The notes beneath the pieces are model-generated. The model saw nothing but the letters and a program-made list of their open reading frames with translations, had not been told where the DNA came from and did not search any database. Below are positions 24,236 through 37,035 of a stretch of DNA of 64,000 bases, piece after piece (position 1 is the stretch's first letter; each line of letters starts with the position of its first letter). A program made the translations under genes and the position numbers. The stretch is from Hippophae tibetana (taxonomy: Eukaryota; Streptophyta; Magnoliopsida; Rosales; Elaeagnaceae), in the NCBI GenBank assembly GCA_037013495.1, contig CM072806.1, forward strand, positions 23,956,001 through 24,020,000. Reading direction: 5' to 3'.

Positions 24236-24250
24236 CATGCTTTGATACCA
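24236..24250 (-). other. Primer-binding site
   Basis: The minus strand reads TGGTATCAAAGCATG two bases inside the 5' LTR, close to the TGGTATCAGAGC wording of initiator-tRNA-Met-primed Copia elements. Confidence 0.85.
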
Positions 24251-24252
24251 AA

Positions 24253-24603
24253 TATAAGAACATAATTCAATCCAAAAACGTTCAGAAAAACTATATGAAC
24301 GTATAATTTAAATGCAGCGGAAACAAAATTGGATTGAAAACATACCTCCTCCCATTGATCAAATTTCAGCACTTACACGGGAATTCCAATGGATTTTCTG
24401 TTTGATGTTCTCACTGGTTTCTCACACTTATTCTCTGCATATTGATGGTGTATATGAATTTTTGCAGTTAATAGTGAGAGGACCCGATGCTTTATTAAGG
24501 TTCTACCATCAAGAATCTCGTTCGGTTTCGGAACTGACGTACGGTTCCGACAAAACCGAACTGTCGCCACGGTTCACTTTACGTTGCACCACTTAGATTT
24601 ACA
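24253..24603 (-). repeat. 5' LTR of the Copia element
   Basis: This is a 351-bp LTR pairing with 18209-18558. ATATG follows at 24604-24608. Confidence 0.93.
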
Positions 24604-24879
24604 ATATGACCATAGGAATAACAGTTATATCATTTGAAAATTTTAGAACTTCTAATATTTGTTATGAATATTTGAATAATCGATTGTGTGTTATTAGAAT
24701 GCATTTATATTCAGTGAATACGATCCAAATAATCAATGAATCTTTGCCCAAGAAACAAAATGTTTTAATTTGGTCATGTCAACTAAATTGGGTTGAGATA
24801 TTGAGCCATTAGACACTCAACTATTCACTTTCTTATTCCTGTTTGGAATGTAAGATGACTAAGCACCATGTGGATGGAC

Positions 24880-25180
24880 ACATATGTGGTAGTCATATGA
24901 ATGTTCAAGGATGTGGTGATTATGAATACTTCATGTAAATATGTTTGCTTTAAATTTGGCTACGTCTACTTTATGTACCACAAGTCTAAAGCTTTTGACA
25001 AGTTTAAAGAGTTTAAGATTGATGTGTGGAATAACTAGATAGAAAAATCAAACAACTTCCAGATCGAGTATCCCTAATATCCCTAAAAAGTATGGAGTTG
25101 CAAAAAGGGTAAACCTAACTTTGTAGGACATGAGGGACATGTTAAGATATTCAATAATAAACATAAGGATGATATGCCCC
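24880..25180 (+). pseudogene. Copia integrase fragment, plus strand
   Basis: Short matches to a Copia integrase core can be read on the plus strand: a YVYFMYHKSKAFDKFKEFK-like segment around 24965-25015, IKQLP...RV around 25045, and a GVAKRVNLTL-like stretch near 25095-25125 (compare NGVAERxNRTL). Its orientation is opposite to the neighbouring Copia element and no LTR is seen, so it is an unrelated decayed fragment with many breaks. Confidence 0.55.
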
Positions 25181-25428
25181 AAAAAATATTTGTTGGTAAT
25201 TGTTTGATTTTCTTAAATATTGGTTAAATTTTTTAAAAAATTAATAAAAATAATATCTTTAAAACTTGTAATCATAAACATATCATTTTTTATGACAACT
25301 TCGTATATTTTTACTATTAAAAAAGTCTAACAAATATTTTATTTTAAACGTTCTACGATTGGATATCATTCAAATTAAATTATGACTATTTAAATCTATT
25401 GAATGTTGAATATCGTATAATTGATACC

Positions 25429-28400
25429 TGATGAGCGAAAACTGATGAGTGCTCAAAAAGCACTAAAATAACCATGATTTTATGTACATTAATTGATTAA
25501 AAATACATATATTTATATGTTTTATCATATATTTATATAAATTTTTCTTTTTCGGAATCACGGGTATTTTTATTGTTTTTCAGGTATTTTGGCTTAAAAA
25601 CGCAATTTAAAGACTCAAAGAGGAATACTTGAAGCAATACATCACAAATATATTAATAAATAAGTGGGAAAAGGTCAACAGACATGGAAAAATTGGACAA
25701 AATGGGTCGAAAAGGTCAAAAATGTCAAAACGACGGAAATCGCGCCCCGCAGCCCAGCCGCGCGCCCCAGCGCGCGGGCACTGTTCACGCGCGCGCGCGC
25801 AGCGCCCAGCAGCCCCCCTCCGCGCGCCCAACGCCTTTTCGCCCCATTTTTCACGTGCAGCCGCCCCCGTGACGTCATGCTGATGTCATTAATGACCTCA
25901 GCATTTCCATTACGCGTTTTTACATTTTTTAATATTTTTTTAACATTTTTTTTACTCATTTTTTCTCTCCATCCTCACCTATAAATACCCCCCTTCCCTT
26001 CACTTCAAATCACACCTTCAAAACACACTTCTCTCTTCTATCTTTCTCTCATTTCTTAGTTTTTGAGTTTTTCTTAGTTTCTTTCTTAGTTTCTAAGCTT
26101 TTCTTAGTTTCCTTCTTAGTTTTTAGTTAATTTCTCTTAGATTTAGAGTTCTTCCCTTTTTGGGAAGAACTAGTTATGTTTTTGTAATATTTTAGCTTTT
26201 TGATTCAATAAATGGGAGTGCAAATTCCGCTTGGAGTTTTTCCAGCAACGGGAATAGCGTCGAAGTTCTGTAAGGATTTTATTTTCTTTACAGTTATTTT
26301 TTATGCTTTATTCTTACATGTTATATTTAATTTGTCTGTGGTTAAATTTAACTATGCTGGCTGTTTAGTAAACATGATGTAATAATGACGTTGTTATGCT
26401 TGGAAATATTAAATAGGTAAAAATCTCTAAAATGAATTGATTATGTTTTTATTCAAGATTTTATATTAAGAATGTTAGAGAGAAATATATTATTTTTCAT
26501 TACAAACTTAAACCTGAAAATTAGATTTTAAGGTTTATTTATCCGGTCTAATTTAGAGTAGTGCTCTTTTATTTGTTGGTACAATCGCACGGTAGTTAGA
26601 GTGAAACTCTATTTCAAAAGTTTTTATAAGAATTATTATGTGAAAATGTATTGACAACATGTTTTCAATAGTGGTTTTAAAACTTGAAAGTTACTACTCG
26701 GATAATTAAATTCTTATGTTTAATTTGGACACCTTGAATAATGTTTAAATTGTCTAACCCCACCAAAGGTGGCATTTAAATGGTTCATTTTCAATCTCTT
26801 AGAAAAAAGAATTAATTTAATTAAGCATATTAGTTATCAACCCCACCCATAGGTGTTAATTGATTTGTTTAGTTAACAAAGAATATCTAACCCCACCAAA
26901 GGTGGTATTTATATAAAAAAGAGAGAATCAATAAAATATCAATTTATATCTTTAATAACCTAAATAATATGAGCAAGCATAATTAACTTAGTTATTATAT
27001 CCATAAATACTCCACTAATATAAATGATAAAATTTGCATAAATATTTATTGAATCTGTATTTGTATTTATTTTTAGATAAATATTTATTGAATTTGTATC
27101 TATGTTTATTTTTTTTGTTATTAGATTATATTTAATTAATCTGTATATATGTTTATTTTATGTTATTAGATTAGGAACACAAAAACCAAACTATCGTGAC
27201 AGGATGTTTAGGATTTAATTTCGTTTTTAAAAGTTTGAATAATAAATTAAAAACCACATACATTCCTTCCTTAGATCGACCTTGGGAGTATACTTATCAT
27301 TTTCTTCGAAATGATTCGTGCACTTGCGAGAGTTTTATAAATATTAAAACCAAAGTATTGGCAAGAATCGGCGATGCCGGTTTTTGATGAGCGAAAACCG
27401 GCATCGCCGATTCTTGCCAATACTTTGGTTTTAATATTTATAAAACTCTCGCAAGTGCATGAATCATTTCGAAGAAAATGATAAGTATACTCCCAAGGTC
27501 GATCTAAGGAAGGAATGTATGTGGTTTTTAATTTATTATTCAAACTTTTAAAAACGAAATTAAATCCTAAACATCCTGTCACGATATTTTGGGGTTTTGT
27601 GTTTTTAATCTAAGAACATAAAAATAAACGTAGATTCAATAAACATTTATGAAAATTTTATCATTTATAATGGCGGAGTATTTATGGATATAATAACTAA
27701 GTTAATTATGTTTGCTCATATTATTTAGGTTATTAAAGATATGAATTGATATTTATTGATTCTCCCTTTTTTGTATGAATACCACCTTTGGTGGGGTTAG
27801 ATATTCTTTGTTAACTAAACAAATCAATTAACACCTACGGGTGGGGTTGATAACTAATATGCTTAATTAAATTAATTCCTTTTTTCTAAGAGATTGAAAA
27901 TGAACCATTTAAATGCCACCTTTGGTGGGGTTAGACAGTTTAAACTTTATTCAAGGTGTCCAAATTAAACCTAAGAATTTAATTATCCGAGTACTAACTT
28001 TCAAGTTTTAAAACCACTACCGAAAACATGTTGTGAATACATTTTCAGATAATAATTCTTATAAAAACTTTTGAAATAGAGCTTCACTCTAACTACCGGG
28101 CGATTGTACCAACAAATAAAAGAGCACTACTCTAAATCAGACCGGATAACTAAACCTTAAAATCTAATTTTCAGGTTTAAGTTTGTAATGAAAAATAATA
28201 TATTTCTCTCTAACATTCTTAATATAAAATCTTGAATAAAAACAAAATCAATTCATTTTAGAGATTTTTACCTATTTAATATTTCGCAAGCATAACAACG
28301 TTATTATTACATCATGTTTATTAACAGCCAGCACAGTTAAATTTAATCACAGACAAATTAAATATAACATATAAAAATAAAGCATAAAAAATAACTGTAA

Positions 28401-29254
28401 AGAAAATAAAATCCTTACAGAACTTTGACGCTATTCCCGTTGCTGGAAAACCTCCAAGCGGAATTTGCACTTCCATTTATTGAATCAAAAAGTTAAAAAA
28501 TTATAAAAACATAACTAGTTCTTCCCAAAAAGGGAAGAACTCTAAAACTAAGAGAAATTAACTAAGAAAAGCTAAAAACTAAGAAAAACTAAAGAAAACT
28601 AAAAATCTAAGAAAAAAGAGAAAGAAAGAGAGAAAAGAATGTATTTTTTTAGGTGTTTTTAGAAGTGAAGGGAAGGGGGGTATTTATAGGTGAGGATGGA
28701 GAGAAAAAGTGAGTGAAAAAATGTTAAAAAAATGTAAAAATGCGGAATGGAATTGCTGAGGTCATTGATGATGTCAGCATGACGTCATGGGGGCGGCTGC
28801 ACGTGAAAAATGGGGCGAAACGGGCGTCGGCGCGCGCGGAGGGAAGCTGGGCACGCGCGGATGGGCTGGCGCGCGCGTGAACAATAGCAGCGCGCTGGGG
28901 CGCGCGCGGATTGGGAGGCAGGCACTGGCGCGCGCGGCTGGGTAGCTGCGCGACGCGGCGATGCGATTTTCTCCTTTTTGACATTTTTGATCCATTTTGT
29001 CCAATTTTTCCATATTTGTTGACCTTTTCCTATTTATTTATTAATATATTTGTGATGTATTGCTTCTAGTATTGTTCTTTGAGTCTTTAAGTTACGTTTT
29101 TAAGCTAAAATACCTAAAAAATAATAAAAATACCCGTGATTCTGAAAAATACAAATTTATATAAATATATGATAAAACATATAAATATATATATTTTTAA
29201 TCAATTAATGTGCATAAAATCATGGTTATTTTAGTGTTTTTTGAGCACTTATCA
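25429..29254 (-). mobile_element. Outer solo LTR (minus), interrupted by an inverted solo LTR
   Basis: The first 14 bases, TGATGAGCGAAAAC, at 25429-25442 are the reverse complement of the family's 3' end. The rest resumes at 27399 with CGGCATCGCC and runs to TTGAGCACTTATCA at 29254. The 5-bp target duplication ATACC lies at 25424-25428 and 29255-29259. The gap between the two parts is filled by another LTR of the same family in the opposite orientation. Together they form a palindrome of about 3.8 kb. Confidence 0.9.
25443..27393 (+). mobile_element. Inner solo LTR (plus), nested in the outer LTR
   Basis: It begins TGATGAGTGCTCAAAAAG and follows the whole LTR plan: TATAAATA near 25981, polyadenylation region near 26207-26215, hairpin trio near 26760-26910. 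The insertion duplication AAAAC lies at 25438-25442 and 27394-27398. Its last nine bases appear as TGATGAGCG instead of CGCTCATCA, the exact reverse complement, at the palindrome centre. It also has a local triplication of a TTTATTGAAT...TTATTAGATTA module at about 27045-27175 that the other copies lack. Confidence 0.88.
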
Positions 29255-29259
29255 ATACC

Positions 29260-32200
29260 CGTTCAATATTTTTATAATTTGATGCTATTTTTATTTTTAT
29301 AAATTTTAAAAGTGTTATTTTTTGTAATTTATAATTTTTTTATAGATAATTTATCTAAAATTAAGGGAAATATATTTTTTAGTTTTCTAAACATGCCGAA
29401 TGTTTTTTTGGTGAGGAATTTATTGATGAAGTTCTAAAATCAAGTGAAATATTTTATATTAGTTAATTAAAAACCAATAAAATAGAGCTTTTAAAAAAAT
29501 GTGTCAAACCAACACCAAAATAAATTTTGAATTAGGTTAGAGGGAGATTACGATATGAGAGAGCCAACATTTTCAGAATGAGTGAGAGAGAGGGATTTGG
29601 TGTTTGGTTCTTGAAAGCTTCACAACACCTATCTCTGAAATGATAACGGTGACAAAGAGGTTTTTCCCCTATTCGCTCGGGGAGAAACAAACAGAAACTA
29701 AAAAGTTGTTAATTAAGAATAAAATATACTATTTAATTTTTATAGAATTATTTTTTTAATTAATTAATTAAAACTCAATTAAAACACAAAATTTAAACAA
29801 TAAAAAATAAAATTTAATATAAAATCATGTTAGTCAAAAATATTCAAATAGAAATTGTTTAAATTATTTTAAAAATTGACCATATATTAAAATAAAATAA
29901 TATAAATTAATAAATAATAAAAAAATATTTTATGAATTATGTTTTATATTAATTTTCATCATATTATTATTAAATATTTATATTTTAATCGTATTTAATT
30001 ATTTAATAAAAAATTATCAAAATAATATAATTTAACCTTATTTAATAACCATTTATAAGTTAATTAAATAAAATAAAATCATTTTTAATCTTTAAAATCA
30101 ATTTACAATAATGCTCTAAAGTTTGTGACACTTCTGTCTAAATAGCAAAGCCTTTTATCTCTGTTTTTTTTTTCTTTTACTTTTTTGCTAATTTTTAAAT
30201 TAGGCATGATTGGTTTTTATCAAAGAGTTGGTGGGAATTTTATGCAGAGAGAGAGCTTGAGAGAAGGGTTGTCAACTCTTTAGCCAATAGTTGAATTAAA
30301 TGCGTCAACAAGTATGGACCATTATATATATGATAATGGCATATACACATAGTGATACGTAACAGTGTTCTTTGGGACTCATATTCAAGGCAACCTCCAT
30401 TGAATCTGATTCCTCAGTGACACTAACCTTGGTAATCATTTGCTCTTTATTATAAAGTAACGTTATCGGGAGTGGTGTCGTATTTATTAAGCAATATGCA
30501 AATATTAAATTTATTTCTAAATTAAAATGATAATAAGTCAAAAAAATAATAATCCTTTATTATAAAAGCTTTACTTATTATAAAAATCTATTGAGATAAG
30601 TATTTAGTGTACGTGTGGCTAGAAATTCTAATGATCTTGATTGTCATATAAGAACAATCTACCAAGAATTAAAATGAAAAAAAAACGTGAACACATTTAT
30701 TCTTTTGTAATATTTTTTAACATAAAAAATTTCATAATGAACGCATTTAGTGTTTTGTAATATTTTTAACATTAAAAAATTCAAAAAAGAAATTAAATTC
30801 CATAATATAACCCATAATATTAAAGAAAAAAATATTATTGCACTTTAAACTGCTTTAGAAGGTTTGATAAATTGAATTTAAACTCAACTAAATTTCAAGG
30901 ACACAAAAAAAAATCTTATAAATTAAGAGATTTTTATATATAATTCTATAGATAAAAGGATTTATTATTTTAAGAATAGCACGATTTTACTTTTGATATT
31001 TTTTTATCAATATTTTTGAGATAATGTTTTAGTGGTACTTTTATTTTAAAAAAATTTAATTTAATACAATTTTTTTCATGTGTAATAATACACATGTGAT
31101 ATTTAGAATATATTTTTAGATACTTAATTAATATATGAACAAAGGAGTTGGTAAGAGCGGTAAAACATTTGGCCCATTTACTATCGATGATGTGAATATT
31201 GCATGTGTATTACATATGTGAAAAATTTCAATTAAATGATAAAGTATATTAAATTGGTATATCTATTTTTAAATAGGGGTATCATTAAGATACTTCTTAA
31301 AAAATATAAGTAAAAAACGGTACTAAAAATAAAATTGTGATATTATTAAGATAGCAAACCCTAGATGAGATGTCAAAGAAGGAAATAAATAATAGACAAA
31401 TCACAAATGAAACATTGTATCAAATAAAGGATCAAATTATAGAATTAGTACAAACCTAAAAGTTGTAAATTACAATTAAAGTTTAAAAAGGAAAAAAAAA
31501 ATTAAGAATTGTTCAAGGCTATTACATGCACGTTGTTGTAAGATATATTTTTTCGCTCACATTGGTGTTTGAGAACAAAGTAAAAATACATTCCATGATA
31601 TAACAATCAAATCACATTAGTTGCACACCACCAAATATTGCTATGACGAACTATTTTGTGCCTATATACTATCACATTGAAACCTAAATCTAGGGTTGAA
31701 AGTTAGGATTGATGGGAATAGTTATGTTAACAACGATAATCGTCTCGCATTAATTTTGATAGTTTCGATTAATAATCATTGATTACAAGTATATATTAGT
31801 TCCTCTATTTTACCCATTATTCTTCTTTTTTAATATTTATAAAAAATATATCAATTTTAAAAAATTAAAAAGTTGAAAATAATACTTATATTTTATTTAA
31901 AATATTGATATTATTCTTTATTATTTAACACACACATAAACTAAATCTAATTACTAGATGTTTTTATTTGTTTAATAATAAAAATATCTTTTACGAATTC
32001 ATTATATGTATATAAAAAATATAATATTAATATATGTACAGTTTCGATTAACTATAGTTTTAAAATTACAATTACCATTTTCGTCCCATGCTTAATCAAT
32101 TATGAGTAATTCTAAGGAAAAATGGTCAAATTATTATAGATAACCACGATTTTAGTTATCCAATGATAAAATGCCAATATTTTTTTTTGGGAATTAACTA

Positions 32201-33120
32201 AGTTTACTGTGGGGAAAATTTCTAGAATAGAGATCCGTTTTCTCAGTTTTTCCTCAATTGCCTAGCCAATTAAATAATTATTCAAGCAGGACTGTTGGAA
32301 TAACAAAACTGATGTAGTTATCCTCCATAAATAATATTGAAAACAATTCAATTGTTGTTGAAACTAATTCAATAACTCTTTAATAGTCACAAAAGAAGTT
32401 TATGAGTTTTATTTTTATTTTGAGAAAGAAAATAAAAAAACTTTTGATGCATAGTCAAATTATTTTGGACACATTCGTGTTTGTAGGGCGTGTGGGCACG
32501 ATTGAAGTTCAAAATTTTTAGGTCAATCATCCAAGGATTTGCATCCCATGTGTACACATATATAGAAACCATATTTATTGCTACATTAAGTTACGACACG
32601 TAGGAAGTCATATGCTATATAAAGCCTTCAATGTATTGTAAATTTTTCTATATAGGACAAACCAAAATAACAACATTTTCCCTTCTCAATGAGTGAAATT
32701 GGTACTCAATATCATTTTTAGCATATAAATAAATGATTTTGAAGTCTTCGTAGAGGAGAATATAAATCAATACCAAGTAGTTTAACTCAAAATGATTCCT
32801 TAAAAAAACTTCACTACGTGCAAAAAACCCCTTTGTCCGAACAATTCCCCCATGAATGAAAACTTGAAGAAATTTTATAAATATTAACTCAATTCAATTT
32901 GACACATGATAATAAAGTTCAATGGTTTGAGACCTATATAGAATAAATAGGTGTTACTTTTGAACCTTTAATTGTGAAAATATGTTTATCTTACTAGCTG
33001 ATAATAAATCTAATGTTCTTGAACTGTTAACAATGACATATTTCATACATAAATATTTCCTAATGCAATTCAATTCTCATTGTCATGTTCATTTTTCCTT
33101 AAAAATATGCCTAAATAATT
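29260..33120. other. AT-rich intergenic stretch
   Basis: Poly-A/T-rich DNA with no recognised coding unit on either strand. The only block of balanced composition is 29520-29710. A small inverted repeat (ACCATTATATATATGATAAT) lies near 30318. A 78-codon open stretch on minus (30305-30541) has no recognisable domain. Confidence 0.55.
29520..29710 (-). other. Possible relic of a gene 5' end
   Basis: On the minus strand a pyrimidine-rich CCCTCTCTCTCACTC stretch precedes an ATG near 29573 in acceptable plant context (GAAAATGTTGGC). Only about a dozen codons follow. The composition contrasts with the AT-rich surroundings. It may be a 5' UTR remnant of a lost gene or an element fragment. I do not recognise a product. 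Confidence 0.25.
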
Positions 33121-33249
33121 GAGCTCAACACAATTCTCTTTCAATGTGGACTAGCTTCTTTTTCATATAGGTGACCTCTTATCTGTTAAGAGTAATTTGC
33201 AAAGAGTAACCTAGATCCATACGCATTTCTTGGGAGTTGATCCTAACTC

Positions 33250-33970
33250 TTAAGCAATAGAAAAGACAAACAAATAGAAAAAGCAGCAAAACATATATAG
33301 AGTTCACCAATAGTAAGCATAAATATTAAAAAGTGTAATCTATATGTGCAAGTATATTTTGATAAAGTCTTGATTATACAATCACAATATGTTAGCATAC
33401 AAACAAAGTGATATAGCAAGGTAAACCCATATAGAAATCATATCTATATGGTAACATACTTAGATTGCTTATAAAAATCACTCGACAACAAACAAACTAC
33501 TAATGTAAATAAATAGTAAAAGCCTAACATTGCAACTCTTGATAATAGAATCACATATACTCAATTGATTTCCAATGCCACAATATACTTAAGTTGAATA
33601 TCACTCCTCATACATACAACCCCATTCATGTGATATACCTAAATGCATTGGCTTTCGACTATCAACCTAGTGCAATCTTCTTGTGTCCTTGAATCACCAG
33701 TTCCTTTAATGAGTATCTCCAACTTATTTATCTTGTTTAATGGTCAAGACCAATGATCAATAATAAAAACAAAGTTGAATCTGGTAGGAATACCATTGCA
33801 ATGGATTAAGTTAATCAAGCATTGGAATACCTAAACTCTTATAGAGCCACAAATTCCAATTTGTTTACCCTAAGTTTCACTCACCCCAAGAACAAGTGCA
33901 CCAAAACTATCAAATATTAATCATGAGGAATACTAAAAAATCATCCCTAGGGATATAAGGAACACTTTAT
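33250..33970. repeat. Diverged dispersed repeat, copy 1
   Basis: It shares wording and order with about 35980-36740, including a GTAAACCCATATAG...CTATATGGTAACAT segment. That segment holds a near-palindromic box at 33427-33451. The element type is unknown. It lies just downstream, in minus-strand terms, of the decayed Copia integrase. Confidence 0.4.
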
Positions 33971-34259
33971 CCTTAGGACTAAAACTATAATAAACTCAGG
34001 ACTATGAGTATATGTAATAATGTTGCCATTAAGATTCAATCAGAGATAGTAATTCAATTAGAATGAATCATAATAGTCCAATTCTTTCATATCTTATTCT
34101 CTTGCAACAAAGACAAGTTATCCAAGTGTAACACCTCGATCTATAATTTCAATACATTTGTATCTATTATCTAGAAAGTATTACACACCTTTAAACTTAA
34201 GTGCATATCTCAATACCCAACACTTATAAGTAATTGTAAGAAAATAAAATTTCTTTAAA

Positions 34260-35900
34260 TAACTCATATAGTGTCATCGATGCCTTATTTTGGGCTAACT
34301 TATTTAAAAGATAGTTAGTTGATAAAATGGCTTCTCCCATAAGTTATGTGATAATCGATAACTTAATATCATTGCATTCACTATTTATTTCAACATACAA
34401 TTATTTTGTTCAGTAACATCATTTTGTTGAGGAGAATAAGATGTTTTGATTTCATGTATAATTCCTTGTTATACACAAAATTCATCAAATAGTACTTCAT
34501 ACTAACAATTGCGATCATTTTGTAGTACCTTGATTTTTATTTTTAGTTGATTCTCAACTTCAACTTTATAAAGAATAAATTTCTCTAAAGTGTCATTATT
34601 GTTTTTGATCAAATACACAGCCATATTTCATGTCATCGTCGATAAGAGTAATAAAATACTTATTGTCCCTCCTTGTTTGAAAAAATTTCAAATCAAATAG
34701 ATCACTATAGATTAATTCAAAGGGTTCAATGTTCATTTCAATTGAATGTAAGGATGACCTAGGGATTTTGCTTCTACACAAGTCTCACATTTATACTTAG
34801 AATCAATTTGAAAAGTATTTATATGATCCACGTTAATTAATCTATACAATCTATCATAATTAACATGACTTAGTTTACCATGACATAAATTGAGAGACTC
34901 AAGGAAATAAGTAACATAATTAACTTTATTAATTTTCTTAGGCATTACAATCATAACATTAAGATTAAAAAGTTTATTACAAGTAGACACATTTTCCATA
35001 AACATTCCTCTTTTGTTCAACACTATCTTGTCTTTACTCAAAGACAGTTATGAACCTATGCTTTTTCAAAAACGAACTAGACACAAAGTTCTTGTAAATT
35101 TCAAGCACATAGAAGAATTGTTCAAGGTCAGATCCTTCCCAAAGGTCATCTTTGGTATCATTTTTCCCTTGTCTTTTTATAGAAAAAGTAATAGAGTTTT
35201 CCATGAATAGCTTATCCCCATCCTTGATTGGTTTGAATAAGATAAATAACTCATTATCTAAGAGAAAAAATGCTTTTTTTCACTAGTATTAATCCATCAC
35301 TTCTTCAGGTTAGACTCAACAAGGTTCACTTAAAAAAAAAACTACACACAAGTCAAGATAAAAAACATCTAGAGTGATTTCATGAACCATGTTCACCTCA
35401 TAATTTACATTTCTCTTTGAAACTTACAATCTCAAGAATTATGTCCTATTCTCTGATAGTTAAAGCAAATCCCTTTGAATTTTGACTTTTTAAAGTTTCT
35501 TCTCACTCCCAACTTATTCTTATTCTTGTTTTTCTTATGCTTGGAGCTTTGACCATGCTCTACCATATAAGATTTAGGTGCTGACAAGATAAACCCTCTC
35601 TTAGAAAGCCATGTTATCTTCTTCCACCTTAAACCTAATAATCATGTGCATCAAGGAAACTTTGTTTTTGATTGTGCATAAGGTAGGACTTAAGCTCTCT
35701 CCAAGAAATGGGAAAATGTCAATAATAGTTAAAACTTAGAAGGTTTCACTTAGTACCATCCATTCATCTTGTATCTCAATTAAGATATTTTGTACTTCTC
35801 AAACATGACTTCATACTTGAGAATTCCATACGTTTGAAACAATTGTACAATTATGAGTTAGACTTTTAACCTGAGGCCTATAAGGGGTTAGATATGCTAA
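34260..35900 (-). mobile_element. Third Copia remnant: gag C-terminus to integrase
   Basis: The minus strand shows a zinc-knuckle-like CFNYQRIGH segment near 35420-35480. A gag_pre-integrase region follows at about 34740-35040 (LCHGKLSHVNYDRLYRL and KCETCVEAKS), then integrase (FELIYSDLFDLKFFQTR and KYFITLIDD) continuing to about 34260. The wording differs from the TNT1-like elements, so this is another Copia lineage. It has many breaks and no LTR that I can place. Confidence 0.78.
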
Positions 35901-35979
35901 CCGATGAAATCTTTTGTGACCTTTATTCCAACTCGACCAAGTAGGCCTCCAATGTGAATTAAGCATATAACATAACTAA

Positions 35980-36740
35980 AATGCAATAAAATAACATGCT
36001 TGAATCAATAGACCATAAAAACAACCAATAGATAAGAAAGAATAATATATGATAAACACATTAGTTATGGTATACTTCATAAGCTTCTATTTTCAATCAC
36101 TTCAAGAACTTTTATATGCAAATATACTTGTTAATTGATGATTGTACTCTCATAGTATGCAATCATACATAACATATTATGTAACAAGATAAACCCACAT
36201 AGGATCGATATCCTACGTGGTAACATCCTCAGATTATTTAATGTAACCACTTGGTAATAAGCAATTTACTAAAAATTAAATCAGTAATATATAACTCAAT
36301 AAAAGTTTAAATGCAAATACCTATTCTAGTTGAGACATATGTCCTAACTACACCAAAACTACCCTCGCTTATTTTCAACACATCATTTGATCCAAGTAGA
36401 TCCAAGCTTATCCCTAGAGCTTCATTACCACGGGATGTGATTGATTACTGATGGCTCAACCTCATATCATGCATACTCTTTATGACACTAAACTCTCAGC
36501 TAACACATGACATACATTCATATAAGCTCCTAACCTATGCACCACATTGTGACCTCATAACACCCAATTGACACATGATACACTACTGTATAGGTTCCTC
36601 ACTTATGGGAACTATTTTATCTTTGCAACTACTAACCGATATACAACACACCACCACAAAAGCTCATCATCTATAGGAGTTATTGCACTCTTGCAACTAA
36701 CTATCGACACATAACAACCTAACTCTAAGAGAAACTCCTC
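35980..36740. repeat. Diverged dispersed repeat, copy 2, with degenerate tandem units
   Basis: It resembles 33250-33970. The palindromic box is better preserved here, at 36195-36220, with arms CCACATAGGAT and ATCCTACGTGG around a short centre. From about 36490 to 36730 a degenerate unit of roughly 80-90 bp repeats about three times, each with an ACACATGA/ACACATAA-like stretch and a CTCCT(C/A)AC-like stretch. The type is unknown. It separates two parts of the third Copia remnant. Confidence 0.4.
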
Positions 36741-37035
36741 AAAATAATGTGAATATTTACTAACCAACCATTCATTTTAACTCTCAACAAAACCTCACTC
36801 AATTTCATACTTTTTACACTTAATCCAATGTTTAAGAAATATGAGATAGACTTATATCTGATGTTGTATTTCCTACATATTTACACATTATTTCTTAGAC
36901 CCAATACTCAAAAGAAAAATAGATCAGGAACAAACAAAGAACAAATAGAGGAAATTTTGTACTAAATGAGAAAACCTTTCCACCGATTCTGGCCAAGAAA
37001 AAAAAGAAAGAAGATAGTGAAATTTATATAAAAAT

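Larger units (their letters stand above)
18209..24603 (-). mobile_element. Near full-length Ty1/Copia element (TNT1-like)
   Basis: The element is flanked by a perfect 5-bp target duplication, ATATG at 18204-18208 and 24604-24608. Both LTRs (about 350 bp), a polypurine tract, a primer-binding site and all Copia parts are present in order on the minus strand. From right to left these are leader, gag with zinc knuckle, protease region, integrase, reverse transcriptase and RNase H. The LTRs differ at about 21 of 350 positions by eye (about 6%), suggesting insertion a few million years ago at commonly used plant rates. The frame carries about five or more breaks, so it is a fossil. The RNase H and reverse transcriptase parts are the best preserved. 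Confidence 0.95.

Noticed and set aside
18209-24603. Whole, potentially active Copia element
   Set aside because: Structure is nearly complete but the reading frame carries about five or more breaks and the LTRs have diverged by about 6%.
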